A DNA stretch of 38,975 nucleotides from Rubrivivax sp. (GTDB lineage Bacteria > Pseudomonadota > Gammaproteobacteria > Burkholderiales > Burkholderiaceae_C), in contig JAHBZS010000045.1 in assembly GCA_019635285.1 (NCBI GenBank), positions 1-38,975 of the forward strand. Reading direction: 5' to 3'. The notes below the pieces were generated by a model. That model searched no databases. It was not told the origin of the DNA and saw nothing but the letters and a program-made list of their open reading frames with translations. Shown here piece after piece: positions 24,978-36,162 of the stretch. A program made the position numbers and the translations under genes. Every line of letters begins with the position of its first letter. The first letter of the stretch is position 1.

Positions 24978-25923
24978 CGGCTTGCGTGTCGGCTTTGCCG
25001 GCACGCCGGAGTTTGCATCCACCGCGCTGCAGCAGCTGATCGCCGCCGGCTATACCGTGCCGCTGGTGCTGACGCAGCCGGACCGGCCCGCCGGCCGCGG
25101 CATGAAGCTGCAGGCCTCGGCCGTCAAGCAGCTGGCGCTGCAGCACGGCCTGCCGGTGGGGCAGCCGCGCAGCCTGCGGCTGGACGGCAAGTTCCCCGAG
25201 GACGCCGCCGCGGCGCGCGACGCGCTGCAGGCGGCGCGGCTGGACGTGCTGGTGGTCGCCGCCTACGGGCTGATCCTGCCGCCGTGGGTGCTGGACCTGC
25301 CGCGCCTGGGCTGCCTGAACATCCACGGTTCGCTGCTGCCGCGCTGGCGCGGCGCGGCGCCGGTGCAGCGCGCGATCGAGGCCGGCGACGCGCAGACCGG
25401 CATCTGCATCATGCAGATGGATGCCGGCCTGGACACCGGCGACGTGCTGTGCGCCGAGGCGCTGCCCATCGAAGCCGACGACACCAGCGAACGCCTGTCG
25501 CGGCGCCTGGCCGGCCTGGGTGGCCGCTTGCTGCTGCGCACGCTGGACGACCTGGCGCGGGGCCCGGTGACGCGCACGCCGCAGCCCGCCGACGGCGTGA
25601 CCTACGCCCACAAGATCCAGAAAGCCGAGGCGGCCATCGCCTGGGACCAGCCCGCCGACGTGATCGAACGCCGTGTGCGTGCCTTCGACCCCTTCCCGGG
25701 CGCCAGCTTCACGCTGCAGGGCCAGAGCCTCAAGCTTTGGCGCGCGGCGGTCTGCGCCGGTGACGGCGTGCCCGGCACGGTGCTGCAGGCGGGGCCGGGT
25801 GTGCTGCGCGTGGCCTGCGGCCGCGGTGCGCTGGACCTGCTGGAACTGCAGCGCCCGGGCGGGCGGCGGCAGCCGGTGGCGGCCTTCGGTTCGTCGGTCT
25901 CGGTCGGCACACCACTGGGCTGA
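24967..25923 (+). CDS. fmt: Methionyl-tRNA formyltransferase
   Basis: The gene encodes 318 residues (E. coli 315) from a GTG start inside the end of def. Catalytic Asn118, His120 and Asp156 are in place ([27 protein letters not shown]), along with the AGTPEFA start of the Rossmann fold and a C-terminal OB-like tRNA-binding domain from about 210. It formylates Met on the initiator tRNA using 10-formyl-tetrahydrofolate. The substrate tRNA gene lies 9.5 kb upstream. Confidence 0.97.
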   Translation: MTPDGLRVGFAGTPEFASTALQQLIAAGYTVPLVLTQPDRPAGRGMKLQASAVKQLALQHGLPVGQPRSLRLDGKFPEDAAAARDALQAARLDVLVVAAYGLILPPWVLDLPRLGCLNIHGSLLPRWRGAAPVQRAIEAGDAQTGICIMQMDAGLDTGDVLCAEALPIEADDTSERLSRRLAGLGGRLLLRTLDDLARGPVTRTPQPADGVTYAHKIQKAEAAIAWDQPADVIERRVRAFDPFPGASFTLQGQSLKLWRAAVCAGDGVPGTVLQAGPGVLRVACGRGALDLLELQRPGGRRQPVAAFGSSVSVGTPLG

Positions 25924-25959
25924 TTCAAGTGGGCGGCCCTGGCGGCCGATAACGCGTGC

Positions 25960-26325
25960 ATGAAGCCGCTGCGCGCCCTGCTGCCGATCACCGCCCTCCT
26001 GCTGCTCGCCGGTTGCGACATGCTGGGCATCGAATCGGCGCAGGCCATCGCCGAGCGCCGCGATGCCGACGGCAAGGCCGTCGGCGGCGCCTGCCGCCAT
26101 GCCGGCCGTGCGCTGGAAGATTGCTATGCGCTCAACCGCAAGGCCGACAAGGCTGCGGTCTTCGCCGGCTGGCGCGAGATGAACGATTACATGCGCGAGA
26201 ACAAGATCGAGGTCGTCTCGCCGCAGCTCGGCCAGCCCACCGAAACGGCGGGCAAGGCGCCGCGCGCCGACAGCGTGGACAGCAGCGCCGAGCCCGCACC
26301 CAAGTCGGCCACGCACGGCTCCTGA
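25960..26325 (+). CDS. Small putative lipoprotein
   Basis: The gene encodes 121 residues. The N-terminus (MKPLRALLPITALLLLAGC) is a signal peptide with lipobox LAGC and lipidated Cys19; Asp at the next position would favour inner-membrane retention by the E. coli Lol rule. The mature part has Cys45 and Cys55, which could pair, a helical middle with WREMNDYMRENKI, and a disordered polar tail. I do not recognise the family. It is 36 bases after fmt and convergent with the iron operon, 10 bases from the cytochrome stop. A GATAAC box just upstream might be a -10 element. Ribosome-binding site is poor. Confidence 0.7.
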   Translation: MKPLRALLPITALLLLAGCDMLGIESAQAIAERRDADGKAVGGACRHAGRALEDCYALNRKADKAAVFAGWREMNDYMRENKIEVVSPQLGQPTETAGKAPRADSVDSSAEPAPKSATHGS

Positions 26326-26335
26326 CGCGCCGCGC

Positions 26336-26869
26336 TCAGGCCGGCGGGCCGGGGCGCTTGCGGCCGCTGACCATGGCGCGCAGCAGTGATTCCCCCTGGC
26401 GCCGGCTGGTGTAGAACACGCCGGCCACATGCAGCAGCGCCAGCCCCAGCAGCGCCCAGGCCAGGGCCAGGTGCAGCGCCTCGACCTGCGCGTCGCCCCA
26501 GAAGCGGTCGGTGGTGTAGAGCCAGCCGGTCAGCGACAGCGCCAGCACGCAGCCCAGCAGCGCCACGATCATCCAGGCCCCCAGCGGGTTGTGGCCGAGG
26601 TGGTGCGGCTCGCGCCGCCGCAGCACGCTTTGTGCATAGGCCCAGGTCGCGCGCGGGCCGCGCACGAAGTCGCTGAAGCGCGCGTGGCGGCTGCCGACCA
26701 CGCCCCACCACAGCCGCACCGCCACCAGCGCCAGCGCCAGGTAACCGGCCGGCTGGTGCACGCCGGGCAGCGCGAAGCTGCCCAGCCAGCAGACGATGAG
26801 CGACAGCAGCAGGCTCCAGTGCAGCAGCCGCACCAGGCGGTCCCACACCGCCACCGTGGGCGCGGGCAT
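26336..26869 (-). CDS. Cytochrome b561-like membrane protein
   Basis: The gene encodes 177 residues with four membrane helices (about 13-34, 41-59, 95-118 and 130-153). Histidines in or near the membrane, His17, His38, His133 and His147, are well placed to bind b-type hemes. WDRLVRLLHWSL and PHHLGHNPLGAWM match the bacterial cytochrome b561 / Ni-Fe hydrogenase cytochrome b superfamily. No hydrogenase genes are nearby. It is the last gene of the siderophore operon, three bases after the PepSY gene, so it probably passes electrons across the inner membrane, perhaps to ferric siderophore. Confidence 0.85.
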   Translation of the reverse strand: MPAPTVAVWDRLVRLLHWSLLLSLIVCWLGSFALPGVHQPAGYLALALVAVRLWWGVVGSRHARFSDFVRGPRATWAYAQSVLRRREPHHLGHNPLGAWMIVALLGCVLALSLTGWLYTTDRFWGDAQVEALHLALAWALLGLALLHVAGVFYTSRRQGESLLRAMVSGRKRPGPPA

Positions 26870-26872
26870 CGG

Positions 26873-27139
26873 CTATTGCGGCGCGGTCACCAGCTCGAAG
26901 GTCTTCGGATGAAAGAAGACCTCCTTCTTCGTGTTCTTGGCGTCGCGCCCATAGACCTCGTAGCAGCCGTTGGTGATCTTCACGCGCGAGATCTTCCAGC
27001 CCTTGTTGACGAGCATCTTTTCCAGGTCGGCCTGCGGGCGCCATTCCTCCTTGGGGATCGGCTCGCACTTCTCGGTGTGCTCCTGCGCCACGGCAGCGCC
27101 GGCCGCCAGGCACAGCGCCAGCATCCACGTTCTCCTCAT
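26873..27139 (-). CDS. Small secreted PepSY-domain protein
   Basis: The gene encodes 88 residues from the ATG at 27139, chosen because AAAGGA stands six bases before it; an upstream GTG at 27154 in the piuC stop region and an ATG at 27145 are in frame but lack such a site. There is a signal peptide with predicted cleavage after AVA (residue 18). The mature protein has the PepSY-like pattern DLEKMLVNKGWKISRVKI...CYEVYGRDAKNTKKEVFFHP. Cys25 and Cys59 may form a disulfide. PepSY modules in membrane proteins of the FoxB/PiuB type occur in siderophore reduction; here the module is a separate periplasmic protein beside a b-type cytochrome. Confidence 0.8.
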   Translation of the reverse strand: MRRTWMLALCLAAGAAVAQEHTEKCEPIPKEEWRPQADLEKMLVNKGWKISRVKITNGCYEVYGRDAKNTKKEVFFHPKTFELVTAPQ

Positions 27140-27150
27140 CTCCATTCCTT

Positions 27151-27840
27151 TCACATGTCGGCCCAGGCGCGCAGCAGGTTGTGGTACAGCCCGGTCAGGC
27201 CGATGACGCCCGGGTCGCTTTCGCCCACCGTGCCGCGCAGGTGCATCAGGTGGCGGTCCATGTCGTAGAGCAGGCGGCGCTGCTCGTCGCTGCGCACCAT
27301 GCTCTCGACCCAGAAGAAGCTGGCCACGCGATGGCCGCGCGTCACCGGCTCCACGCGGTGCACGCTGGTGCCGGGGTACAGCACCAGGTCGCCGGCCGGC
27401 AGCTTGACCGACTGCGCGCCGAAGGTGTCCTCGATGACCAGCTCGCCGCCGTCGTAGTCGTCGGGATCGGCCAGGAACAGCGTGCAGCTGATGTCGGTGC
27501 GCACGCGCTCGCCCAGCGTGCCGGGGATGAAGCGCACCGCGTTGTCCACGTGGTTGCCGAAGGCGTTGGCCGTGCCGCCGTAGCGGTTGAACAGCGGCGG
27601 GAACACGCGCTTGGGCAGCGCCGCCGAAAAGAAGCCCATGTGCCGGTTCAGACCCTGCAGCACGATCGGCTGCAGGGCCTTCGAGGCCTCGCCCTGCTGG
27701 TCCAGTTGTTCGTTGTTCTTGGTCAGCGCGGACTGCACACCGGCCGTAACGCGGCCGTCACCCCAGGGGGCGCGGTCGAGGATGGCGCGCGCCGTCCTCA
27801 GCTCGTCGCGCCCCAGGACCTGCTTGATGTGCAGCAGCAT
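27151..27840 (-). CDS. piuC: PKHD-type Fe(II)/2-oxoglutarate hydroxylase PiuC
   Basis: The gene encodes 229 residues, the normal length of this family. The iron triad is visible as His97-x-Asp99 ([12 protein letters not shown]) and His161 ([15 protein letters not shown]), with an arginine about ten residues later for 2-oxoglutarate. PiuC proteins are iron-regulated and are typically encoded next to TonB-dependent siderophore receptors; the substrate is not well defined. It follows the receptor by 13 bases on the same strand, and its stop adjoins the PepSY gene. Confidence 0.93.
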   Translation of the reverse strand: MLLHIKQVLGRDELRTARAILDRAPWGDGRVTAGVQSALTKNNEQLDQQGEASKALQPIVLQGLNRHMGFFSAALPKRVFPPLFNRYGGTANAFGNHVDNAVRFIPGTLGERVRTDISCTLFLADPDDYDGGELVIEDTFGAQSVKLPAGDLVLYPGTSVHRVEPVTRGHRVASFFWVESMVRSDEQRRLLYDMDRHLMHLRGTVGESDPGVIGLTGLYHNLLRAWADM

Positions 27841-27853
27841 GGTGGGGTGCCTT

Positions 27854-30256
27854 TCAGAAGCGCAGCGTCAGCGTGCCCTGCACGCTGCGCGGCGCGCCCG
27901 GCACGTAGTGGCCGCTGTACAGGCTGTCGGCGTAGTAGTGGTTGGTGACGTTGGTGACGTTGAGCATGAAGGTCACCGCGTCGCTGAAGTCGTACTGCGC
28001 CATCAGGTCGCCGGTGACGAAGCTCGGCGCCACGATGCCCGGCGGGTTGCGGTTCGGCGTCTGCGAGCTGCGGAAGGTGATGCCGCCGCCCAGGCGCAGC
28101 TGCGGCAGCACCTGGTAGGTGGTCCACAGCGAGCCGCTGTTGCGCGGCGTCAGCGACGGCCGCTGGCCGACCAGCTCGCCGGTCAGCGTGGTGCCGTCGG
28201 CGTTGCCCTGGTCGATCTCGGCGATCGGGATCCACGCATAGGACACGAACACGTCCCACAGCGGCGTGATGCGCCCGGCGATGTCCAGGTCGATGCCGGT
28301 GGCATGGCGCCGCCCCGACAGCAGATAGTCCTCGATCGGCGTGCCCGCCGGCGAATCGCGGTTGCGCTCGTTGGTCTTGGTGATGTTGAAGACCGACGCG
28401 CGTGCGCTCAGGCGGCCGTCGAACAGCGTGAAGTAGGTGCCCAGCTCGATGTTGCGGCTCGCTTCAGGCGGCGTGTTCGAACCCGGCAGGTCGTACTGGT
28501 AGGTGTCGCCGGAGGTGTTGAACGAGGTGCCGTAAGAGAAGTAGTAGCTGGTGGTCGGCGTCGGCTGGTACAGCACGCCGAAACGCTCGCTCCACAGGCC
28601 CTCGCTGCGCTTGCGGTCGGCGGTGACGGTGCCGACCGGCACGTTGCCGTTGGAGGCCGTCTGGAACGACTGGTAGTCGCCGCGGAAGTAGTCGTAGCGC
28701 AGGCCAACCAGCACCTTCCAGTGCTCCGCCACCTGGATCAGGTCCTGCGCGAAGACGCCCGCGGCACGCGCGTCGAAGGCCGCCTGCTGGCGCTGGATGC
28801 GCAGCGACTCGTCGACCCAGCCGTAGCCGTTGTCCGGCGTGCCGATGGTCGTGCGCGGCGAGTTCTTGTTCAGCACCACGCCCGGCGGCAGGACCATCGC
28901 GTAGCCCGAGAACTCCTCGTGCGCCAGGTCCACGCCGGCCAGCACCTCGTTGTTCACGCCGAACCAGTCGAAGCGGTTGGTGTAGTCCACCTGCAGGTAG
29001 GTGGTGGTCATGTCCTGCACCTTGTTGTTGGTGCCGCGCGTCAGGATCGTCGCGTCGCTGATCGTGTCCAGGCCCGGCGGCGTGCGCGGGCAGTCGGGGT
29101 TGGCGTTGGCATTGTTGTTGGTGCAGAAGCGGATCGTGCTGGCGCGCTGGTCGCGGTCGTAGACGCCGTAGCGCATCTGCGCGCGCATCTCGCCGCCGTC
29201 GTCGAAGCGGTGCAGCCAGCCCAGCGTGCCGTAGGTCGCGCCGCCGGCGTTGTAGTCGCTGGGCGCGCCGTAGTACAGGTTGTTCGGGTTCAGCCCGGGG
29301 ATCATCACCGACGGGTTGGCGCTGGCCTGGGTGGAGCTGCGGCGCAGCCACGGCAGGCCGTAGTTCATGCCGTTGTCGTTGTTCAGATAGAAGATCGACG
29401 CGTACAGCTCGTCCGGGGTGCCGATGCCCCAGCGGAAGTTGACGGCCGCGCCTTCCTTGTCGATGAAGTTGCCGTGGTTGTCGGCGGTGTTGCGCATCAG
29501 GTTGAAGCGCACCGCCGAGGTCTCGCCGGTCTGCACGTTGAAGTCGCCGGTGAAGCGCAGGAAGCCGTCGTTGCCGGCGGTGAAGTTGACGATGTTGGCG
29601 GTGTCCAGGAAGGCCTGCTTGGACACCTGGTTGACCACGCCGCCGGTGGAGCCGCGGCCGAACAGCATCGACGCCGAGCCGCGCAGCAGCTCGATGCGTT
29701 CGAAGTTGAACATGTCGCGGTCGTAGAAGGCCGGGTCGTGGATGGTGTCGACGTAGATGTCGCCGGAGATCGAGAAGCCGCGCAGCCGGATGTCCTGCTC
29801 GCCGCCTTCGGCGGCCAGGAAGCTGATGCCGCCCATCAGGTGCAGCGCCTCGTTCAGGGTGTCCACCTGGCGGTCCTGCATCAGCCGGTCGGTGACCACC
29901 GTCACCGACTGCGGGATGTCGCGCTGCTCCTGGTTGCCGCGGCCGACGGTGGTGGTCAGCGCGCGCAGCGAGTTGGCGTCGGTCTCAGGCTTGGCCGTGA
30001 CGGCGATGGCCGGCAGGGTGGTTTCGCGGCTGGCGCCGCTGGGGGTGGCGGCGGGCGTCGCGGCCGAGGCGGCCGGTGCCGAGGCCGAGGCGGCGGGTGC
30101 CGCGGGCACCTGGGCCAGAGCCTGGGCCTGCATCAGGCCGAAGCCCGCGGCCAGGGCGCCCAGCGGCAGCAGGCGGCGCGAGGCGGACGCGCCGTCGGCA
30201 ACGGCACGCGACGTGGTCTTGCGGGAAGGGGGATGCTTGCGGGACGGGTGCGGCAC
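27854..30256 (-). CDS. TonB-dependent catecholate siderophore receptor (Fiu-like)
   Basis: The gene encodes 800 residues from a GTG start; TAGGAG sits six bases upstream, which supports it. The signal region is long (basic to about 28, hydrophobic 29-49), followed by an Ala/Pro/Ser linker and a TonB box-like LPAIAVTA (81-88). Next is a plug domain (about 110-230) with [28 protein letters not shown] and [20 protein letters not shown] 22-strand barrel ends in the usual aromatic (LTLRF). Plug motifs and the neighbouring piuC point to the Fiu group for catecholate iron. The exact ligand cannot be read from the sequence. Confidence 0.93.
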   Translation of the reverse strand: MPHPSRKHPPSRKTTSRAVADGASASRRLLPLGALAAGFGLMQAQALAQVPAAPAASASAPAASAATPAATPSGASRETTLPAIAVTAKPETDANSLRALTTTVGRGNQEQRDIPQSVTVVTDRLMQDRQVDTLNEALHLMGGISFLAAEGGEQDIRLRGFSISGDIYVDTIHDPAFYDRDMFNFERIELLRGSASMLFGRGSTGGVVNQVSKQAFLDTANIVNFTAGNDGFLRFTGDFNVQTGETSAVRFNLMRNTADNHGNFIDKEGAAVNFRWGIGTPDELYASIFYLNNDNGMNYGLPWLRRSSTQASANPSVMIPGLNPNNLYYGAPSDYNAGGATYGTLGWLHRFDDGGEMRAQMRYGVYDRDQRASTIRFCTNNNANANPDCPRTPPGLDTISDATILTRGTNNKVQDMTTTYLQVDYTNRFDWFGVNNEVLAGVDLAHEEFSGYAMVLPPGVVLNKNSPRTTIGTPDNGYGWVDESLRIQRQQAAFDARAAGVFAQDLIQVAEHWKVLVGLRYDYFRGDYQSFQTASNGNVPVGTVTADRKRSEGLWSERFGVLYQPTPTTSYYFSYGTSFNTSGDTYQYDLPGSNTPPEASRNIELGTYFTLFDGRLSARASVFNITKTNERNRDSPAGTPIEDYLLSGRRHATGIDLDIAGRITPLWDVFVSYAWIPIAEIDQGNADGTTLTGELVGQRPSLTPRNSGSLWTTYQVLPQLRLGGGITFRSSQTPNRNPPGIVAPSFVTGDLMAQYDFSDAVTFMLNVTNVTNHYYADSLYSGHYVPGAPRSVQGTLTLRF

Positions 30257-30350
30257 AGTGGACTCCTAGGGGGTGGGAGCACTGGCTGGCTGCGGCGGGC
30301 TGGTGCATTTTGGTTTTGGGGTAGGGCCATGCGGCGGTGGCCGCGGGGGA

Positions 30351-30773
<423 letters not shown>

Positions 30774-30786
30774 GGCGCGGCGCTCC

Positions 30787-31581
30787 TCAGGCCGCCACCG
30801 GCTTGGCCGGGCGCGTCAGCGTTTGCACCTGGCCGCTGGCCGGCGTGCCGCCCTGGCCGACCGTCTGGCCGACCGTCTGGCCGACCGTCTGACCTAGAGC
30901 CTGGCCCATGCAAACGAAGGTATGCAGCTCGTAGGCAAAGGCATCCAGCCGCGCCGCCAGCACGCGGTTGGCGCGGCTTAAGCCGTTGTAGCCGACCACC
31001 GCCGGCACCGCGACCGCCAGCCCCAGGCCGGTCATGATCAGCGCTTCGCCCACCGGGCCGGCCACGCGGTCCAGCGTGCCGGCGCCGCTCATGCCGATGG
31101 CCACCAGCGCGTGGTACACGCCCCAGACCGTGCCGAACAGGCCGACGAAGGGTGCGGTGGCGCCGACCGTGGCCAGCACCGACAGGCCGTTTTCCAGGCG
31201 CGTGGTCTCTTCGTCCAGCACCTTCTTGATGGTGCGCGTGACGAAGTCGCTGGCGCTGCCGGCTTCTTCGAGCTTGGCGGCGCCGTACTTGGCGTGGTGC
31301 GCCTGCGCATGCATGGCGTGCGCGGTGAGGTGCGAGAACGGGTCGCGCGCGCCGTGCGCCGAAATCTCGGCGGCCACCGCGTCCAGCGAGGTGGCGTTCC
31401 AGAACATCTGCAGGAAGGCCGCGCCGCGCGACTTGCGCAGCATCAGCGTCAGGCCCTTCACGGCGATGATCGCCCACGAGGCGATGGACATCGCGATCAG
31501 GATGATCAGCAGGCTCCTGCCCACCCCATCGGTTTGGGCGATGAAGTGGCCGAAGCCCAAGGCGCCGCTGTCTGCTCCCAT
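30787..31581 (-). CDS. exbB: Biopolymer transport protein ExbB
   Basis: The gene encodes 264 residues (E. coli 244). There are three membrane helices: TM1 at about 22-42 (LLIILIAMSIASWAIIAVKG), and TM2 and TM3 at about 140-165 and 180-205. LSVLATVGATAPFVGLFGTVWGVYHAL is the MotA/TolQ/ExbB signature. The C-terminus holds a 12-bp perfect tandem repeat giving GQTVGQTVGQTVG, an unusual low-complexity tail. The ATG comes one base after the tonB stop. Confidence 0.96.
   Translation of the reverse strand: MGADSGALGFGHFIAQTDGVGRSLLIILIAMSIASWAIIAVKGLTLMLRKSRGAAFLQMFWNATSLDAVAAEISAHGARDPFSHLTAHAMHAQAHHAKYGAAKLEEAGSASDFVTRTIKKVLDEETTRLENGLSVLATVGATAPFVGLFGTVWGVYHALVAIGMSGAGTLDRVAGPVGEALIMTGLGLAVAVPAVVGYNGLSRANRVLAARLDAFAYELHTFVCMGQALGQTVGQTVGQTVGQGGTPASGQVQTLTRPAKPVAA
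30855..30890. repeat. Three perfect 12-bp tandem repeats in exbB
   Basis: GGCCGACCGTCT is repeated three times without change and encodes three QTVG units near the ExbB C-terminus. The period is a multiple of three, so gain or loss of copies would keep the reading frame. Confidence 0.95.
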
Positions 31582-31582
31582 G

Positions 31583-32398
31583 TCATTTCTCCAGTTCGAA
31601 TCGGATCGGTATCAATGCCCAGCCTTCCACCGGCTGGCCTTTTTCTGCATAAGGCCTGAAGCGCGCGTGCTGCACCGCGCTCAGCGCCGCCTGGTCCAGC
31701 CGCGCGTGGCCGGAGCCGCGTTCCACCTGCACCGTGCGCGGCGCGCCGCCTTCGGTGCCGATGTAGGCACGCACCACCACCAGGCCGGTTTCACGGCGGC
31801 GCACCGACAGCGGCGGATACACCAGCTGCGGGGCCACCAGGTACTGCACGGCGTCGTCGGGCAATTGCTTCGGTGCGGGCGGCGGCGCGGCGGGCGCGGC
31901 CGGTGCCGGGGTGGCGACCGCCGCCGTCGGCTGCGCCGGCGCGGGGAGGGGCGCGGGCGCTTCCAGCGGTGGCGGGACGGTGATGGACTCCGGCGTCGGG
32001 CTGGCCGTGGTCGCCAGCACGGGCGGCTGCGGCGCCGGCTGCAGCTTGGCGCGCGGCTGCGGCTTGGGCACCGGCTGCGGCGCCGGCTGCGGCGGGGCCG
32101 GCGGCACGGGCGCGGCCAGCAGGCTGACCAGGATCGGCGCCACCTGGGTGGCCGCCTCGCGCACCGCACGCACCTGCCACAGCCCCCAGATGGCCAACAG
32201 GTGCAGCCCGACGATGCAGGCGACGACGACACGGCGCTGGGCCGGGCCGAGCACGTCCGCGGCTTGATGCGGCGATGGCAGTGCGGCGCGGTGCAGGCTG
32301 GGCCCCGTTGGCGACGCCTGGGCTGGGATACGGGTCAACAAGGGAAGAAGACGAGAGCAGTTGTCATTCACGATAACACAGATGCGTCTGATTCGCAT
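31583..32398 (-). CDS. tonB: Energy transducer TonB
   Basis: The gene encodes up to 271 residues. A membrane anchor lies at about 55-72 (VVVACIVGLHLLAIWGLW), then a long Pro/Ala-rich spacer with PQPAPQPVPKPQP, then the C-terminal TonB domain (about 180-271, LVYPPLSVRRRETGLVVVRAYIG ... RFRPYAEKGQPVEGWALIPIRFEL). It couples the ExbBD motor to the receptor downstream. The start is uncertain: the ATG at 32398 lies inside a Fur-like site and has a weak ribosome-binding site, and a GTG at 32371 or a later codon may be the true start. It heads the minus-strand iron operon. Confidence 0.9.
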   Translation of the reverse strand: MRIRRICVIVNDNCSRLLPLLTRIPAQASPTGPSLHRAALPSPHQAADVLGPAQRRVVVACIVGLHLLAIWGLWQVRAVREAATQVAPILVSLLAAPVPPAPPQPAPQPVPKPQPRAKLQPAPQPPVLATTASPTPESITVPPPLEAPAPLPAPAQPTAAVATPAPAAPAAPPPAPKQLPDDAVQYLVAPQLVYPPLSVRRRETGLVVVRAYIGTEGGAPRTVQVERGSGHARLDQAALSAVQHARFRPYAEKGQPVEGWALIPIRFELEK

Positions 32399-32402
32399 TT
32401 AC
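32384..32402 (-). promoter_or_regulatory. Candidate Fur box at tonB
   Basis: On the minus strand the 19 bases GTAAATGCGAATCAGACGC match the classical Fur consensus at 11 of 19 positions. The core reads ATGCG-N7-CGCAT as an inverted repeat (32382-32398). Iron repression of a tonB-exbBD-receptor-piuC operon is expected. The match is borderline and overlaps the first possible tonB start. Confidence 0.45.
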
Positions 32403-32410
32403 AGAACTTC

Positions 32411-32454
32411 AGTCAATCAGGCTTGGTCAGTCAGGCTTGATCTGAGTCTGGCTT
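32411..32454. repeat. Three short direct repeats between tonB and pgk
   Basis: AGTCAATCAGGCTT (32411-32424) and GGTCAGTCAGGCTT (32425-32438) are adjacent and identical at 12 of 14 positions. A diverged third copy, GATCTGAGTCTGGCTT, follows at 32439-32454. All share a GTC(A/T)GGCTTG-type core and lie in the 122-base divergent gap, so they may bind a regulator of either gene. Confidence 0.75.
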
Positions 32455-32520
32455 GAGCTGGTGTCGCGCAGGCCACGCGCCTGTCAGAATTTGCGCAGTG
32501 CAACAGCTGCCCTTCTTCCC

Positions 32521-33714
32521 ATGAACGTGCTCCGCTTCAGCGACCTGGTCGCGGCCGGCAAGGTGGCCGGCCGCCGCGTCTTCATCCGCGCCGACCTCAA
32601 CGTGCCGCAGGACGACGCCGGCCACATCACCGAGGACACGCGCATCCGTGCGTCGCTGCCCTGCGTCCGCATGGCGCTGGATGCGGGCGCCGCGGTGATG
32701 GTGACCTCGCACCTGGGCCGGCCCACCGAAGGCGCGTTCAAGCCCGAGGATTCGCTGGCGCCGGTGGCGCAGCGCATGGCCGAACTGCTGGGGCGCGACG
32801 TGCCGCTGCTCGCCGACTGGGTCGACGGCGTGGCCGTGGCGCCCGGGCAGCTGGTGCTGCTGGAGAACTGCCGCGTCAACAAGGGCGAGAAGAAGAACGA
32901 CGAGGCGCTGGCCCGCAAGCTGGCGGCGCTGTGCGACATCTTCGTGAACGACGCTTTCGGCACCGCGCACCGCGCCGAAGCCACCACCTACGGCATCGCG
33001 CAGTTCGCGCCGGTGGCCTGCGCCGGCCCGTTGCTGGCCGCCGAGATCGACGCCATCACCAAGGCGCTGGCCCAGCCGAAGCGGCCGCTGCTGGCCATCG
33101 TCGCCGGCAGCAAGGTGAGCACCAAGCTGAGCATCCTGCAGAGCCTGGCGAAGAACGTCGACGGCCTGATCGTCGGCGGCGGCATCGCCAACACCTTCCT
33201 GCTGGCCGAGGGGCTGCCCATCGGCAAGAGCCTGGCCGAGCCGGCCCTGGTGGACGAAGCCAAGGCGGTGATCGCGGCGATGAAGGCACGCGGCGCGGCG
33301 GTGCCGATTCCGGTGGACGTGGTCACGGCCAAGGCATTCAAGGCCGACGCCGCGGCCACGGTGAAGGCCGTCGCCGACGTGGCGGCGGACGACCTGATCC
33401 TGGACATCGGCCCGCAGACCGCGGCGACGCTGGCGGCGCAGCTCAAGGCCGCGGGCACCATCGTCTGGAACGGCCCGGTGGGCGTGTTCGAGTTCGACGC
33501 CTTCGCCAAGGGCACCGAGACCATCGCGCGCGCCATTGCCGACAGCCGCGCCTTCAGCATTGCCGGCGGCGGCGACACCTTGGCGGCGATCGCCAAGTAC
33601 GGCATCGAAAAGGACATCGGCTACATCTCCACCGGCGGCGGCGCTTTCCTGGAGGTGCTGGAGGGCAAGACCCTGCCGGCCTTCGAGATCCTGGCCAAGC
33701 GCGCCGCAGGCTAG
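32521..33714 (+). CDS. pgk: Phosphoglycerate kinase
   Basis: The gene encodes 397 residues (E. coli 387), started at the ATG at 32521 ([18 protein letters not shown]). It has [25 protein letters not shown] and [16 protein letters not shown] of the N-terminal 3-phosphoglycerate domain. The C-terminal nucleotide domain shows [21 protein letters not shown] and [12 protein letters not shown]. It makes ATP from 1,3-bisphosphoglycerate in glycolysis, reversibly. No Shine-Dalgarno is evident upstream. It begins the plus-strand carbon-metabolism block. Confidence 0.97.
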   Translation: MNVLRFSDLVAAGKVAGRRVFIRADLNVPQDDAGHITEDTRIRASLPCVRMALDAGAAVMVTSHLGRPTEGAFKPEDSLAPVAQRMAELLGRDVPLLADWVDGVAVAPGQLVLLENCRVNKGEKKNDEALARKLAALCDIFVNDAFGTAHRAEATTYGIAQFAPVACAGPLLAAEIDAITKALAQPKRPLLAIVAGSKVSTKLSILQSLAKNVDGLIVGGGIANTFLLAEGLPIGKSLAEPALVDEAKAVIAAMKARGAAVPIPVDVVTAKAFKADAAATVKAVADVAADDLILDIGPQTAATLAAQLKAAGTIVWNGPVGVFEFDAFAKGTETIARAIADSRAFSIAGGGDTLAAIAKYGIEKDIGYISTGGGAFLEVLEGKTLPAFEILAKRAAG

Positions 33715-33770
33715 AAGCCACGCCGGATCGGGCGTACCCTTTGCGTCCACGCCGACGCGAAGGAGCCCCG

Positions 33771-36092
<2,322 letters not shown>

Positions 36093-36124
36093 GGCGGCCG
36101 GCGCGCCGCCGCCCTGAGGCAGCC

Positions 36125-36130
36125 CATAAT
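36125..36130 (+). promoter_or_regulatory. Possible -10 box for pyk
   Basis: CATAAT followed by CGCC lies 32 bases before the pyk ATG. The same CATAATCGC string occurs at the rplN promoter. A -35 box is not recognisable in the GC-rich sequence upstream. Confidence 0.4.
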
Positions 36131-36162
36131 CGCCCCGCCGCAGCCACCGGAAAGCCACTCTC

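Noticed and set aside
26336-26869. Hydrogenase cytochrome b subunit
   Set aside because: The fold family is the same, but no hydrogenase large or small subunit is nearby, and the neighbours are iron-uptake genes.
30855-30890. CRISPR-like repeats
   Set aside because: The units are 12 bp, contiguous without spacers and in frame in exbB; they are a coding tandem repeat. No CRISPR array or cas gene is seen in the window.
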